A stretch of 64,000 bases of DNA from NCBI GenBank assembly GCA_963667005.1, contig OY762937.1, positions 3,410,001-3,474,000 on the forward strand. The letters run 5' to 3'. Source of the stretch: G963662605 sp963667005 (GTDB taxonomy: Bacteria; Bacteroidota; Ignavibacteria; Ignavibacteriales; Ignavibacteriaceae). The notes beneath the pieces were generated by a model. That model worked only from the letters and a program-made list of their open reading frames with translations, made no database searches and was not told the DNA's origin. The position numbers were made by a program, and so were the translations under genes. Of this stretch, positions 8,593 through 17,664 are shown piece by piece (within the stretch, counting starts at the first letter, position 1; each line of letters starts with the position of its first letter).

Positions 8593-10089
8593 TTATACGT
8601 TCAAAACTTTTTTGTATAGTTCGATATATGCCTTCGCTGAGGATAACCAGCTGAAATCCAATTTCATGCCGTTCTTCATCAGTTTTACCCAGGTTTTCTT
8701 ATCCTGGAATATTTTCAAGGCACGTTCAATCTCTTTAAGCATAGCATCAGCGCTATACTCTTTGAACATAAATCCGTTACCGTCTTCTGTCTTGTCACTA
8801 TAACGTACTACAATATCACCCAAGCCGCCGGTTTCACGAACAACCGGTACAGTTCCGTAAGCAAGACTGTACATCTGATTTAAACCGCAGGGCTCTGTTT
8901 TAGACGGCATAAGGTATATATCGGTTCCTGCTTCAATAAGATGAGCAAGCTCGTCACTAAAACCGAGAAAATATCCGAACTTATCAGGATACTTGGAACC
9001 AAATTTCTGGAAAGCCGTATGGTATTTCTTATCGCCTACGCCAAGAAGAATTACTTTTACGTTATTTTTCATCAATTTCGGGAACGCATCTACAACCAGA
9101 TCCATACCCTTACTGTCACTTAATCTTGAAATTATACCGATAACCGGCACATCCGGATCATATTTCAAGTTAAACCGATCAAGCAATGCTTTTGTATTTT
9201 CAACTTTGTCGGTCAATGTCTTAGCACTGAATTTTTTTGGAATATAACGGTCTTTCTCAGGATTCCATTCTTCAGTATCAATACCGTTCATTAAACCTGA
9301 AAGCACGTTTTTCCGTTTTTCAATAACTTTGTTCAGTCCACCTGTTAATTCCTTACTGTGGACAATCTCTTTTGCATATCCGGCACTGACGGTGTTAACA
9401 TAGTCAGCAAGCATCAACCCGCCTTTGATGAAGTTGACCTTACCATCATGAAGTATTCCATGTGTTTCGGAATTCAATTCCTCAGGTAATCCGGTCTTAG
9501 CAAAAGTCGTTTTCGGGAATGTTCCCTGTTCGGCCAAGTTGTGAACGGTGAAGAGAATGCGGAAATTTGCAAACTGGGGTTCGTTTTTGTATACGGTTTT
9601 AAGATAAACCGGAGCCAATCCGGCCTGCCAGTCGTTGCAATGAATAATATCGGGAATCCAGCCCAATTTTAAGATCAACTCGAAGATTGCTCTACTTAAC
9701 AAAATAAAGCGCTCATCGTTATCTTTAAAATCAGAACCGGTCAACGGATCTTTGTAAAGGCTTTTCCGGCTTCCGTAATATTCGTTATTATCCAAAAAGT
9801 AAATTTGGACACGAACTTTCGGTGAAGGAAGAAATGAAGATCTGACCGAAAAAACTACATCTTTCTCGCCTATTTTCAGAGTCAGGTCTTTGAGACGCAC
9901 TACATCATGAATTTTATATTTTCTGCTGTCAATCGCCCCGTATTTGGGCACAATTATACGAACTTCGTGACCGAGTTCAGTAAGCATTTGAGGTAAGGCT
10001 GCTGAAACATCTGCTAATCCGCCTGTTTTAACAAATGGAAAAAGTTCAGACGTAACAAATAAGATCTTAAGTTTTTTTGGTGTCGCCAT
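8593..10089 (-). CDS. glgA: Glycogen (starch) synthase
   Basis: The 498-aa GT5 enzyme transfers glucose from ADP-glucose (or UDP-glucose) to the non-reducing end of glycogen. The N-terminus has FPFVKTGGLADVSAALP, the ADP-glucose-binding K-x-G-G-L signature, and the C-terminal half has SKTEPCGLNQMYSLAYGTVPVV, the conserved E-x7-E region. Length is normal. Other glycogen genes are not nearby, and 229 bases separate its stop from the next minus-strand gene. Confidence 0.96.
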   Translation of the reverse strand: MATPKKLKILFVTSELFPFVKTGGLADVSAALPQMLTELGHEVRIIVPKYGAIDSRKYKIHDVVRLKDLTLKIGEKDVVFSVRSSFLPSPKVRVQIYFLDNNEYYGSRKSLYKDPLTGSDFKDNDERFILLSRAIFELILKLGWIPDIIHCNDWQAGLAPVYLKTVYKNEPQFANFRILFTVHNLAEQGTFPKTTFAKTGLPEELNSETHGILHDGKVNFIKGGLMLADYVNTVSAGYAKEIVHSKELTGGLNKVIEKRKNVLSGLMNGIDTEEWNPEKDRYIPKKFSAKTLTDKVENTKALLDRFNLKYDPDVPVIGIISRLSDSKGMDLVVDAFPKLMKNNVKVILLGVGDKKYHTAFQKFGSKYPDKFGYFLGFSDELAHLIEAGTDIYLMPSKTEPCGLNQMYSLAYGTVPVVRETGGLGDIVVRYSDKTEDGNGFMFKEYSADAMLKEIERALKIFQDKKTWVKLMKNGMKLDFSWLSSAKAYIELYKKVLNV

Positions 10090-10233
10090 ATCAAAAATAT
10101 TATTTTTTAATTCTTAAATTTACTAAAAACTGTTATTTTTTCCTAAAAATTTGACGGTTTTTAGCACCACCGGGATTTGGGCCATTTCCCGGTCGGATGG
10201 ACAGAACCGAACCTAAAGTCAGCCTGGTTTTTT

Positions 10234-10749
10234 ATGAAGCGAATATGTCAATTCTCAATATGTCTTTTTCTCCTCACACTAAGTGCCGGGTTATTCGGCT
10301 GTGGCGCAGTCCCTATTGATGACCGGTACGGTAACAATAATGCAAGTGGTGGTGAGCAATCTACAGCACAAAAAAAGTTCGATTTTGCGCCATATTCTAC
10401 AGTCCCCGGGTATCTGAATAAGCAACCCCAATCAGCAGAATCTGAAAACAAAGTCTGGTACGGATACGATACTTCCAATCAATCGTTGAAAAAATTAGTC
10501 AAAGTAAACGGTTACAGAGTACAGATTTTAAGCACCGACAACTTTGATGAAGCCGATAACCTCAAACTGGATGTTCACACCCGGCTAAAAACAACTCCGG
10601 TTTATGTAGTTTTTGAATCCCCCTATTATAAAGTCCGGGTCGGTGACATTACCGAAAGCAACCATGCGTACGACTTAAGCGATAAATTAAAACAGCTCGG
10701 TTATAAAAACGCTCTGATCGTGCAAGACTCAGTTCTGACAGCAAAGTAA
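10234..10749 (+). CDS. SPOR-domain lipoprotein
   Basis: From the ATG at 10234 the product has 171 residues with a clear lipoprotein signal (LFGC, Cys23). An in-frame TTG at 10177 would add 19 residues ahead of the signal and is unlikely. The C-terminal 75 residues start VNGYRVQIL and include the pattern of a SPOR domain (alternating strands, then YKVRVGDI and a final helix-strand), which binds denuded peptidoglycan strands at division or remodelling sites. The middle part is low-complexity. It lies 4 bases upstream of hutI and is probably co-transcribed with it, although the functions do not obviously relate. Confidence 0.8.
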   Translation: MKRICQFSICLFLLTLSAGLFGCGAVPIDDRYGNNNASGGEQSTAQKKFDFAPYSTVPGYLNKQPQSAESENKVWYGYDTSNQSLKKLVKVNGYRVQILSTDNFDEADNLKLDVHTRLKTTPVYVVFESPYYKVRVGDITESNHAYDLSDKLKQLGYKNALIVQDSVLTAK

Positions 10750-10753
10750 CCTT

Positions 10754-12001
10754 ATGATAAAAGCTTTTAAAAATGCCGAACAGATAGTTACGGTGGATAC
10801 AAAAAACACCGGATTAAAAAGAGGATCCGATATGAATAATATCGGGTTACTCCAAAGCTATGACATTATTGTTGAAGATGGCCTGATCGCTGATTTCGTC
10901 CCCTCCGGAACACCACGCTCAAATGTTGATGAAATAATTGATATAAAAGGCAAAATAATCCTGCCCGGATTGATTGACTGCCATACTCATACTGTCTTTG
11001 CCGGCTCACGGGCCTCGGAGTTCGCAGAAAAACTGAGAGGCGTCTCCTATGAAGAAATCGCTCAGCGAGGTGGTGGAATTTCGCTTACCATGCAAGCAAC
11101 TAAGGCTGCTTCAAAGGAAGATCTGCTGAATACAGCACGGGAGAGAATCCGCCATTTCATTTCGCAGGGAATTACTTCTCTTGAAATCAAAAGCGGGTAT
11201 GGCCCGGATTTCGACACTGAAATAAAAATCCTTGAAGTTATCAATCAGTTGAAAGAAGAATTCCCGGTAGACATCGTCCCGACATTTCTCGGAGCGCATG
11301 TAGTTCCGGAAAATTTCAAGAACAACAGAGATGCGTTCCTTGCCCAGCTTACAGGCGAGATGCTTCCCTCCGTTGCGCAAAACAAACTTGCTGAGTTTTG
11401 CGATGTCTTTTGCGAATCGACAGCCTTTACGAGTGCAGAGACCGAAAGAATTTTTGCCGTGGCGTCACAACTCGGTTTTAAACTAAAACTGCACACTGAG
11501 CAATTTAATAATATAGGCGGATTTGAAGCCGGATTGAGTCATCATGCAGTCAGTCTTGACCATCTGGAGATGCTCACACCTGCACAGCAAAGCCGGTTAT
11601 CGGAATCCGATGCGGTTTGTGTGCTGCTCCCCGGCGTCTCCTTCTTCCTCGATTACAATTATGCACCGGCACGAAATCTTATAGACAACAACGCTGTTGT
11701 TGCCCTCTCAACCGATTTCAATCCCGGTTCGTCTCATATTCCGAATATTACTTTTATTATGCAGCTTGCCGCGCGAAAAATGCACATGAGCATCGAAGAG
11801 ATTATTTCGGCCGTTACAATAAATGCGGCGAAGGCAATTGGACGAAGTTCGTCTATGGGTAGTTTGGAGATTGGCAAGCGGGCAGATTTTGCTATTTTTA
11901 ATACGAAACATTATGAAGATATTATCTACACAATGGGTAAAAATCTTCTGGATATCACGGTAAAAAAAGGTGATATCATCTATAAAACAAACGGAGTCTA
12001 A
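10754..12001 (+). CDS. hutI: Imidazolonepropionase
   Basis: The 415-aa amidohydrolase opens the ring of 4-imidazolone-5-propanoate to N-formimino-L-glutamate, the third step of histidine breakdown. The metal-binding HxH lies in GLIDCHTHTVFAGSRASEF, a further His in GAHVVPENF, the substrate-binding region is SGYGPDFDTEIKILEV, and the catalytic Asp sits in STDFNPGSS. The start codon is 4 bases after the SPOR gene and the stop directly abuts the ATG of ftcD. hutH and hutU are not in the window, so the upper part of the pathway must be elsewhere. Confidence 0.96.
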   Translation: MIKAFKNAEQIVTVDTKNTGLKRGSDMNNIGLLQSYDIIVEDGLIADFVPSGTPRSNVDEIIDIKGKIILPGLIDCHTHTVFAGSRASEFAEKLRGVSYEEIAQRGGGISLTMQATKAASKEDLLNTARERIRHFISQGITSLEIKSGYGPDFDTEIKILEVINQLKEEFPVDIVPTFLGAHVVPENFKNNRDAFLAQLTGEMLPSVAQNKLAEFCDVFCESTAFTSAETERIFAVASQLGFKLKLHTEQFNNIGGFEAGLSHHAVSLDHLEMLTPAQQSRLSESDAVCVLLPGVSFFLDYNYAPARNLIDNNAVVALSTDFNPGSSHIPNITFIMQLAARKMHMSIEEIISAVTINAAKAIGRSSSMGSLEIGKRADFAIFNTKHYEDIIYTMGKNLLDITVKKGDIIYKTNGV

Positions 12002-13018
12002 ATGAAAATTATTGAATGCGTTCCCAACTACAGCGAAGGAAAAAACGAACATACATTCGAGCTGATGCGGCAGTCGCTTAAAAATATTAAAGATGTCTCT
12101 TTGCTCAGCCTTGAGCCTGATGGCGATTATAACAGAGTTGTTGTAACATTAGCCGGCAGTGAGAGCGGAATTCTTGAAGGAGCGCTTGCAGTCAGTGAAG
12201 CAGCTGCATCTCAAATTGATATGCGTAAACATAAAGGTGAGCATCCCCGCATGGGAGCCATTGATGTTGTACCTTTTATACCCGTAAAAAATACGACCAT
12301 GCAAGAATGCGTGGAGATATCCAAGCTCTACGGAAAAGCGATTTCACAAAAACTACAAATCCCCGTTTACCTATATGAGGAAGCTACCTCCAGACCGTGG
12401 CGAAAAAGTCTTTCGGATATTCGCAAAGGTGAGTATGAAGGTTTGGCAGGAAAACTGCAACATGAAGAATGGTCTCCCGATTTCGGGGAAAACACATTCA
12501 ATGAGAAATTAGGTGCAACAGTTACAGGCGCCAGATTTTTCCTTGTAGCCTACAATGTAAATATCCAGTTTCCTGAGACTTCATACGCGAAGGAAATTGC
12601 GGAAACATTACGCGAGTCCGGAAAAATTAAACGCGATGCGGATGGTAACCCGGTCAAGGTTGATGGTAAGTCTGTCAAAATTCCGGGAAGATTAAAACAT
12701 GTCAAAGCGATGGGAGTATTTCTTGAGAAATACGGCATTACTCAAGTCTCCATGAACCTGACAAACTATACCGTCACCCCGATGCACGTTGCATTTGAAG
12801 AAGCGAAGAAGGAAGCAGCAAAAGCAGGCATCCGTGTTTCAGGCAGCGAGATCGTGGGACTCGTCCCGCTGGAAGCAATGCTGCAATCGGGCAGATACTA
12901 CGCTGACGGTAAAAATTACGATGAGAAATCCTTAGTCGAACTCGCTATAGAAAAGCTCGGATTGAACGACCTGAGTAAATTCGAACCCGAACAAAAAATT
13001 ATTGATTACATGATCTAA
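12002..13018 (+). CDS. ftcD: Glutamate formimidoyltransferase
   Basis: The 338-aa protein matches the stand-alone formiminotransferase module: ECVPNYSEGKN at the N-terminus and HKGEHPRMGAIDVVPFIP near 80-97, which holds the catalytic His region. It moves the formimino group from N-formimino-glutamate to tetrahydrofolate, giving glutamate and 5-formimino-tetrahydrofolate. In mammals this module is fused with the cyclodeaminase; here the cyclodeaminase is the next gene (13103), separated by a palindrome. The ATG directly follows the hutI stop. Confidence 0.94.
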   Translation: MKIIECVPNYSEGKNEHTFELMRQSLKNIKDVSLLSLEPDGDYNRVVVTLAGSESGILEGALAVSEAAASQIDMRKHKGEHPRMGAIDVVPFIPVKNTTMQECVEISKLYGKAISQKLQIPVYLYEEATSRPWRKSLSDIRKGEYEGLAGKLQHEEWSPDFGENTFNEKLGATVTGARFFLVAYNVNIQFPETSYAKEIAETLRESGKIKRDADGNPVKVDGKSVKIPGRLKHVKAMGVFLEKYGITQVSMNLTNYTVTPMHVAFEEAKKEAAKAGIRVSGSEIVGLVPLEAMLQSGRYYADGKNYDEKSLVELAIEKLGLNDLSKFEPEQKIIDYMI

Positions 13019-13033
13019 ATCATTCGAATCCAC

Positions 13034-13067
13034 TTCCTAACCCATGAGTTAACTCATGGGTTAGGAA
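13034..13067. repeat. Perfect 34-bp palindrome, copy 1
   Basis: A perfect inverted repeat between ftcD and fchA: each 17-base half reads TTCCTAACCCATGAGTT and its complement, with no loop. The same sequence recurs directly after fchA (13742-13779). In RNA it would form a long hairpin in the intergenic leader of fchA. Confidence 0.9.
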
Positions 13068-13102
13068 TGAAAAGCAGGAACAATAAAACCCGAAAGGTTC
13101 TT

Positions 13103-13738
13103 ATGGATATTCATAAAAGCATCAGCCAATACCTCGATGATATTTCCTCAAACTCCCCCACTCCGGGTGGTGGAAATGTTGCGGCATTTTGCGGATCAGT
13201 GGCTTCGGCACTTGGCAGTATGGTTTGTAATCTGACTATCGGTAAGAAAAAATATGTGGAGGTTGAAGAAGAAGTTGTAAGTCTCAAAAAGGAACTTGAC
13301 GGTTTTAAGGAAAGCTTTCTGACTCTTGCCAAGCATGACAATGATGCCTTTGATGAAGTGATGACTGCTTATAAACTTCCTAAAGAAACAGAATCGGAAA
13401 AACTCATCCGCCTCGAAGCAATTGACAACGCGACTTTTCACGCGGCGTTCATACCATCCGAGGTCATCCGTAATTGCATGCAGGCATTACCGCTGGTTTT
13501 GCGCATCTCTGAGATTGGTAATAAAAATTCGATATCGGATGCCGGAGTTGCATTACTGCTTATCCGCGCTGCCGCAGAAGGCGCATACCTCAATGTGCTC
13601 ATCAATTGCTCTTCTTTGACACACGTTCAGGAAGCAAAAGACTTACAGGCGCAGACAACAGTAATGATTGAAAATGTTCAGGCAAGCGTTGAAGAGAGAC
13701 TATCTGAAATTGTTGAGGGTTTAAGAACTCACGTGTAA
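13103..13738 (+). CDS. fchA: Formimidoyltetrahydrofolate cyclodeaminase
   Basis: From the ATG at 13103 (GAAAGG about 8 bases upstream) the protein has 211 residues. The signature SPTPGGGNVAAFCGSVASALG near 17-37 and the long alpha-helical body identify the cyclodeaminase family, which converts 5-formimino-tetrahydrofolate to 5,10-methenyl-tetrahydrofolate and ammonia. An upstream in-frame ATG at 13067 would start inside a palindrome and add 12 non-conserved residues. With hutI and ftcD it makes a short route from imidazolonepropionate to glutamate and one-carbon folate. The gene is bracketed by identical palindromes. Confidence 0.92.
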   Translation: MDIHKSISQYLDDISSNSPTPGGGNVAAFCGSVASALGSMVCNLTIGKKKYVEVEEEVVSLKKELDGFKESFLTLAKHDNDAFDEVMTAYKLPKETESEKLIRLEAIDNATFHAAFIPSEVIRNCMQALPLVLRISEIGNKNSISDAGVALLLIRAAAEGAYLNVLINCSSLTHVQEAKDLQAQTTVMIENVQASVEERLSEIVEGLRTHV

Positions 13739-13741
13739 TTA

Positions 13742-13779
13742 TATTCCTAACCCATGAGTTAACTCATGGGTTAGGAATA
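13742..13779. repeat. Perfect 38-bp palindrome, copy 2
   Basis: Identical core to the 13034-13067 palindrome, extended by two bases on each side, starting 3 bases after the fchA stop and ending 7 bases before the convergent stop of the Ig-like lipoprotein gene. It could act as a bidirectional hairpin between the convergent genes, but it has no T-run. Confidence 0.9.
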
Positions 13780-13786
13780 GTACAGT

Positions 13787-15505
13787 TTATTTCGTCTGTA
13801 ATTCTTTAAGATCAAACTTCACTTCCGTCACCGCCCAGCGTGCTGGTACGTTCAATACATCTTTCATATATATAAACGATTCCGAAGGTATGAACGGATA
13901 AGGGAATCCCTTATCGAGTGTTTTATTGTTGTTCTTGTCGTTGAAACATAGCAATCTGTATTTACCGGGACGAATCTTTTCAAACGCAAATTTTCCATCT
14001 TTACCGGGTATTTCCGTATACATCGCATCCGATGATCCATCCGGCACCAATTGCAGCACTATATGCCCGGCACTATCGAAATTTTCTACATTTCCGTATA
14101 TACCGGTGAAGTCCAATTCGTTTATCATCTTGTAACCGGTCGTGAAAGTCGAATCCATAAAATTCCCGGAATAATCCGGAAGCTTTCTCAGATTGATAAT
14201 CACTTTATAGTTTTTATCAGATTCCAATTGCCTGTTGGGAATGACTTTGAATGAGGCATCATCAAGTGGTTGGAATGTTGACGGTATGAGATTCTTTGAG
14301 GTGTCCATCAACCAAACAGCGTTTTTTAAACTATCGAATTTAATCGCGTCATCAAATCCATAGGTAAATGAAGGTTTGGTAAAATCAAGTTCTGTTGCGT
14401 TCTGGATCGGATCAAACTTGATCAATTTAGGGGCTGTAGTATCGGGCTTATCCGTAATCATTAAGGATACACCGTCAAGTTCGGTAGTGTTGCCGGCTGC
14501 GTCTGAAAAATTTTTCGCTAAGAGAAAACATTTGTCGGAATCAGGTATACCAGCGTTCACTCCTATAAAATATTCTTTTTCTTTACCGCGTCCCTTGAAT
14601 GCAGCCGATGCCGGATATGACTTCATAGTTGTGGAATCGAAAAGAGCAAAGTTTGCCCTGCTTATCTTATCGTATTTTAAATCCTCAGAGAATGTCGCAA
14701 AGATGTGATATTTATCCGTCATAACTGCCGAAAGCAAGCGTGGTTTTATGGTATCAATCTTTTGCAGAACGAAGCAAAGACCTTTAAGTAAGGTATCAGT
14801 TTCGGCCAATGTATAATCTTTTGTGGGGACCCCTATTAAATCCTGGTCCGATTGAAAAAGAAGATCTTTAAACTCATCCTTAACGGCGAAAATACGGTAC
14901 GTACCTTGAGCAAGACCTGTTAACTGAAAATTACCGTCTGAACCGACTTGAGAAATATAATCCGGCTTCACCTTGGCTGGATCAATGGTATCGCTGGTGA
15001 CCCTGTATCCGAATATCATTACCCCGGAAGGTTTATCCATGAACACTGTTCCAGCTATAATACCATAATCTATTTTTGCGCCGGTAGAAAATACGTACGA
15101 ATATGCTTTTGCCATACGGTTATGGTTATTGATATCCACAACATCGGTTCCAACCGTTACATGGTACGTTGTGTTGGGCTTTAGTTCCTTAGGAAAGTGT
15201 ACCTTTACCGAGGTGTTGGTCCAGCTTGTTTCAAGCTCGCCATCAACAGCCGGAGAAATGAATAACGCATCTTTAAAAGTTCTTTTATCAACGTATTCAG
15301 AAAAGGTAAACTCGATGTATTTTTCAGAAAAATGTAAACTACCGTTCTCCGGATAAACTTCCGTAACTTCAGGAGGAATTGTATCTAATCCGCCGCCGCC
15401 CGGAGCTAATTGATTGGCACAGCCGGAGATAATCGCAGTCCCCAAAAGCACTATAAGGAGCGATACACTATATATATAAAACTTTTTTAGGTTTATGTTA
15501 TTCAT
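13787..15505 (-). CDS. Ig-like domain lipoprotein (SbsA/Big_5 type)
   Basis: The 572-aa protein has a lipoprotein signal (IISGC, Cys29) followed by a Gly-rich linker. Residues about 42-140 fit the SbsA-type Ig-like domain: DTIPPEVTEVYPENG, then FTFSEYVDK and a final KAYSYVFSTG. The domain style recurs further on, and the C-terminal region contains a carboxypeptidase-regulatory-like fold (GKFAFEKIRPGKYRLLCFND). The family is common in Bacteroidota and sits on the cell surface; no function is known. The start overlaps the end of mltG by 8 bases, so the two are coupled. Confidence 0.75.
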   Translation of the reverse strand: MNNINLKKFYIYSVSLLIVLLGTAIISGCANQLAPGGGGLDTIPPEVTEVYPENGSLHFSEKYIEFTFSEYVDKRTFKDALFISPAVDGELETSWTNTSVKVHFPKELKPNTTYHVTVGTDVVDINNHNRMAKAYSYVFSTGAKIDYGIIAGTVFMDKPSGVMIFGYRVTSDTIDPAKVKPDYISQVGSDGNFQLTGLAQGTYRIFAVKDEFKDLLFQSDQDLIGVPTKDYTLAETDTLLKGLCFVLQKIDTIKPRLLSAVMTDKYHIFATFSEDLKYDKISRANFALFDSTTMKSYPASAAFKGRGKEKEYFIGVNAGIPDSDKCFLLAKNFSDAAGNTTELDGVSLMITDKPDTTAPKLIKFDPIQNATELDFTKPSFTYGFDDAIKFDSLKNAVWLMDTSKNLIPSTFQPLDDASFKVIPNRQLESDKNYKVIINLRKLPDYSGNFMDSTFTTGYKMINELDFTGIYGNVENFDSAGHIVLQLVPDGSSDAMYTEIPGKDGKFAFEKIRPGKYRLLCFNDKNNNKTLDKGFPYPFIPSESFIYMKDVLNVPARWAVTEVKFDLKELQTK

Positions 15506-16538
15506 TGTTCTTGTTCAACAATTGATGATAATTCTTTGCATATTGTTTATGCTCTGCAAATGACTTCGAAAAATGATGATGCCCGGTTCCATCAGCGACA
15601 AAGAATAAATAGCTATGATGTTCGGGATACAACACTGCTAAAATACCATTTTTGCCCGGATTATTTATTGGTCCAGGCGGTAGTCCGCCATAGCGGTATG
15701 TGTTATATGGAGAATTTATCCGCAAATCCTCTGTGCTTAATCTTCCCCATGGCAAGTTTCTTGCGAACTGCACTGTCGGGTCGGCTTGCAGCTTCATACC
15801 GATTCTCAGCCTGTTAATATAAACGCCGGCTATTCTGGCTTTTTCATCCTGATGATGTGTTTCGCCATCTACGATAGAAGCAATGGTCAGCACCTGATGT
15901 AGTGAGTATCCGGTTTTTGCTAATTGTTTTTTCAGCGAATCGTTCCAAAAATTGTTAAACGCAGCATGAAGTTTGTCAACTACCTCCTTGGGCTTGCTAT
16001 GTTGAAAAAATACGTACTGCCCGGGAAGTAAATACCCCATCATTGAATTTGCCTTCACACCATAGTGCCCCGGCACTGTATCTTGTTGGAGAAAATCAAG
16101 AAATGCCGCGCGTGGTGTAATGCTTGAACCATCGAGCCGCTCGGCAATCGCGTTAATTGTCATGCCTTCGTGGATTTGGACAGCGCAAGCGATATCACCT
16201 TTGCCCTCAATAAAGTAGTCCAGTAAGGACGCATAACTTAAATTATTCGGGAGTTGGTATCTGCCCGCTTTGATATTTGCGGATGCGCCGGATAGAGCAC
16301 CCAAAATTTTCATCGGTAATTTATGCTTGATAATTTTTGCCTTGACTAATCTGTTCACAACCGAATGGTACGTCTCACCATATTCAATGACAAATTCTTT
16401 CGGCCCCTTCCCCTCATATTTGTTTGGAGTAAAGAAAACATATACAAGAGCGGCTAGTACCAGAATAAAAGAAGCCGCAACTATACGATAGTCCCGCTTC
16501 GATAACAATTGTGAAAACTTTATTTTATTACTATCCAA
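15498..16538 (-). CDS. mltG: Endolytic murein transglycosylase MltG
   Basis: The 346-aa protein has an N-terminal membrane anchor (about residues 16-34) and the YceG/MltG domain, with INRLRIGMKLQADPTVQFA and the family-typical YRYGGLPPGPINNPG. MltG cleaves nascent glycan strands and sets the release point of peptidoglycan synthesis. The segment around the catalytic Glu reads ASIVDGET, whereas many relatives have VExE; the second Glu is kept. The gene lies 112 bases downstream of tsaD with a pair of REP hairpins between them. Confidence 0.93.
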   Translation of the reverse strand: MDSNKIKFSQLLSKRDYRIVAASFILVLAALVYVFFTPNKYEGKGPKEFVIEYGETYHSVVNRLVKAKIIKHKLPMKILGALSGASANIKAGRYQLPNNLSYASLLDYFIEGKGDIACAVQIHEGMTINAIAERLDGSSITPRAAFLDFLQQDTVPGHYGVKANSMMGYLLPGQYVFFQHSKPKEVVDKLHAAFNNFWNDSLKKQLAKTGYSLHQVLTIASIVDGETHHQDEKARIAGVYINRLRIGMKLQADPTVQFARNLPWGRLSTEDLRINSPYNTYRYGGLPPGPINNPGKNGILAVLYPEHHSYLFFVADGTGHHHFSKSFAEHKQYAKNYHQLLNKNNE

Positions 16539-16555
16539 TAAAACCTCTTAAAACT

Positions 16556-16579
16556 GTAGGGCGATTCTCTGAATCGCCC
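16556..16579 (+). repeat. REP-type hairpin with GTAG foot
   Basis: GTAG followed by GGCGATTCTCTGAATCGCC, an almost perfect hairpin. This is the layout of REP elements handled by RAYT (TnpA-REP) proteins: a GTAG tetranucleotide at the 5' foot of a palindrome. A second, oppositely oriented element follows 42 bases on. Confidence 0.6.
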
Positions 16580-16621
16580 ACATATAGATACATAAAACCA
16601 ATATTATTCAAATACTGCATT

Positions 16622-16645
16622 GGTCGAGACGGAGTCTCAACCTAC
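16622..16645 (-). repeat. REP-type hairpin with GTAG foot, inverted partner
   Basis: On the minus strand the element reads GTAGGTTGAGACTCCGTCTC and continues to GACC, i.e. GTAG plus a hairpin. Together with 16556-16579 it makes a head-to-head pair like a BIME. It sits just after the tsaD stop. Confidence 0.6.
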
Positions 16646-16650
16646 AGGCA

Positions 16651-17664
16651 TTAAACTAAGTAGTCGGATTTAAAGCTTGGATAAGCTTCATAGTCCAACG
16701 GGAAAGATTGGCCTGAAAGCTTCAACGAGTATGCTCTATAAGCTATCATCGCCCCATTATCACCGCAGAACTGCAAATCCGGAACGACGACCTGTTTATT
16801 ATACTTTTGGCCAAGTGCACGGTATCGTTCGCGCAGATATGAATTTGCAGCAACACCGCCGACCAAACACATGCTCTCTACCGGATATTCTTTCAACGCC
16901 TTTTCTGCTTTTTTCAAAAGAGCAGAAACCAATGATTCCTGAAACGCGGCGGCTATATCTGCCTTTAACTGTTCATCCAGTTCGACGCCGTCGGATTTTT
17001 GTTTCTGTACATATCTCAGCACAGATGTTTTTAACCCGCTAAAGGAATAATCAAACTTGCCTTTCACCTGAGCAATAGGAAAATCTATCTTCGAAGCGTC
17101 ACCCTTTGCCGCATATTTTTGAATGTTCGGCCCGCCCGGATATTCGAGGCCGAGCAGTTTGGCGACCTTATCAAAAGCCTCACCGGCGGCATCGTCAATC
17201 GTTGAGCCGATAATCTTGAACTTAATAAAACTCTCCACATGCACCAACAATGTATGTCCGCCTGAAACCACAAGACATAGGAATGGGAACTGGGGTTGCT
17301 CTTCCATGAGAAAGCCCGAGAAGAGATGTCCTTCAATGTGATTTACGGGTACGAACTCTTTGTTCTGCGCTAACGCCAAACCTTTGGCAAATGTGAATCC
17401 AACCATGAGCGCCCCGATTAATCCCGGCCCGGCCGTGGCGGCGATTACATCAATATCATTGTATGTTAAACCGGATTTGCTGAAACTGTCTTTTATGAGA
17501 GGCAAAATCCTTTGAATGTGTGCCCTGCTGGAAAGTTCGGGGACTACCCCGCCATAACGTTTATGAAAATCCTGCGAGAAAACGTTATTGCTTAGCAGTT
17601 TACCATCTGATAAAATGCCGATAGACGTTTCGTCGCAGGATGTCTCTATTGATAATATTGTCAT
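16651..17664 (-). CDS. tsaD: tRNA N6-adenosine threonylcarbamoyltransferase TsaD
   Basis: The 337-aa protein belongs to the Kae1/Qri7/TsaD family, which transfers the threonylcarbamoyl group to A37 of ANN-decoding tRNAs. SIETSCDETS at the N-terminus is the phosphate-binding motif, H109 and H113 in NHIEGH are the metal ligands, and VSGGHT and VGGVAANSYLR complete the family pattern. The ATG overlaps the proline dehydrogenase stop (TAATG). Confidence 0.97.
   Translation of the reverse strand: MTILSIETSCDETSIGILSDGKLLSNNVFSQDFHKRYGGVVPELSSRAHIQRILPLIKDSFSKSGLTYNDIDVIAATAGPGLIGALMVGFTFAKGLALAQNKEFVPVNHIEGHLFSGFLMEEQPQFPFLCLVVSGGHTLLVHVESFIKFKIIGSTIDDAAGEAFDKVAKLLGLEYPGGPNIQKYAAKGDASKIDFPIAQVKGKFDYSFSGLKTSVLRYVQKQKSDGVELDEQLKADIAAAFQESLVSALLKKAEKALKEYPVESMCLVGGVAANSYLRERYRALGQKYNKQVVVPDLQFCGDNGAMIAYRAYSLKLSGQSFPLDYEAYPSFKSDYLV

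Noticed and set aside
8394..8803. Plus-strand frames between the lipoprotein gene and glgA
   Set aside because: They overlap the end of glgA in antisense and show no family pattern.
10177..10233. TTG start for the SPOR lipoprotein
   Set aside because: It would place 19 polar residues ahead of the lipoprotein signal; the ATG at 10234 fits better.
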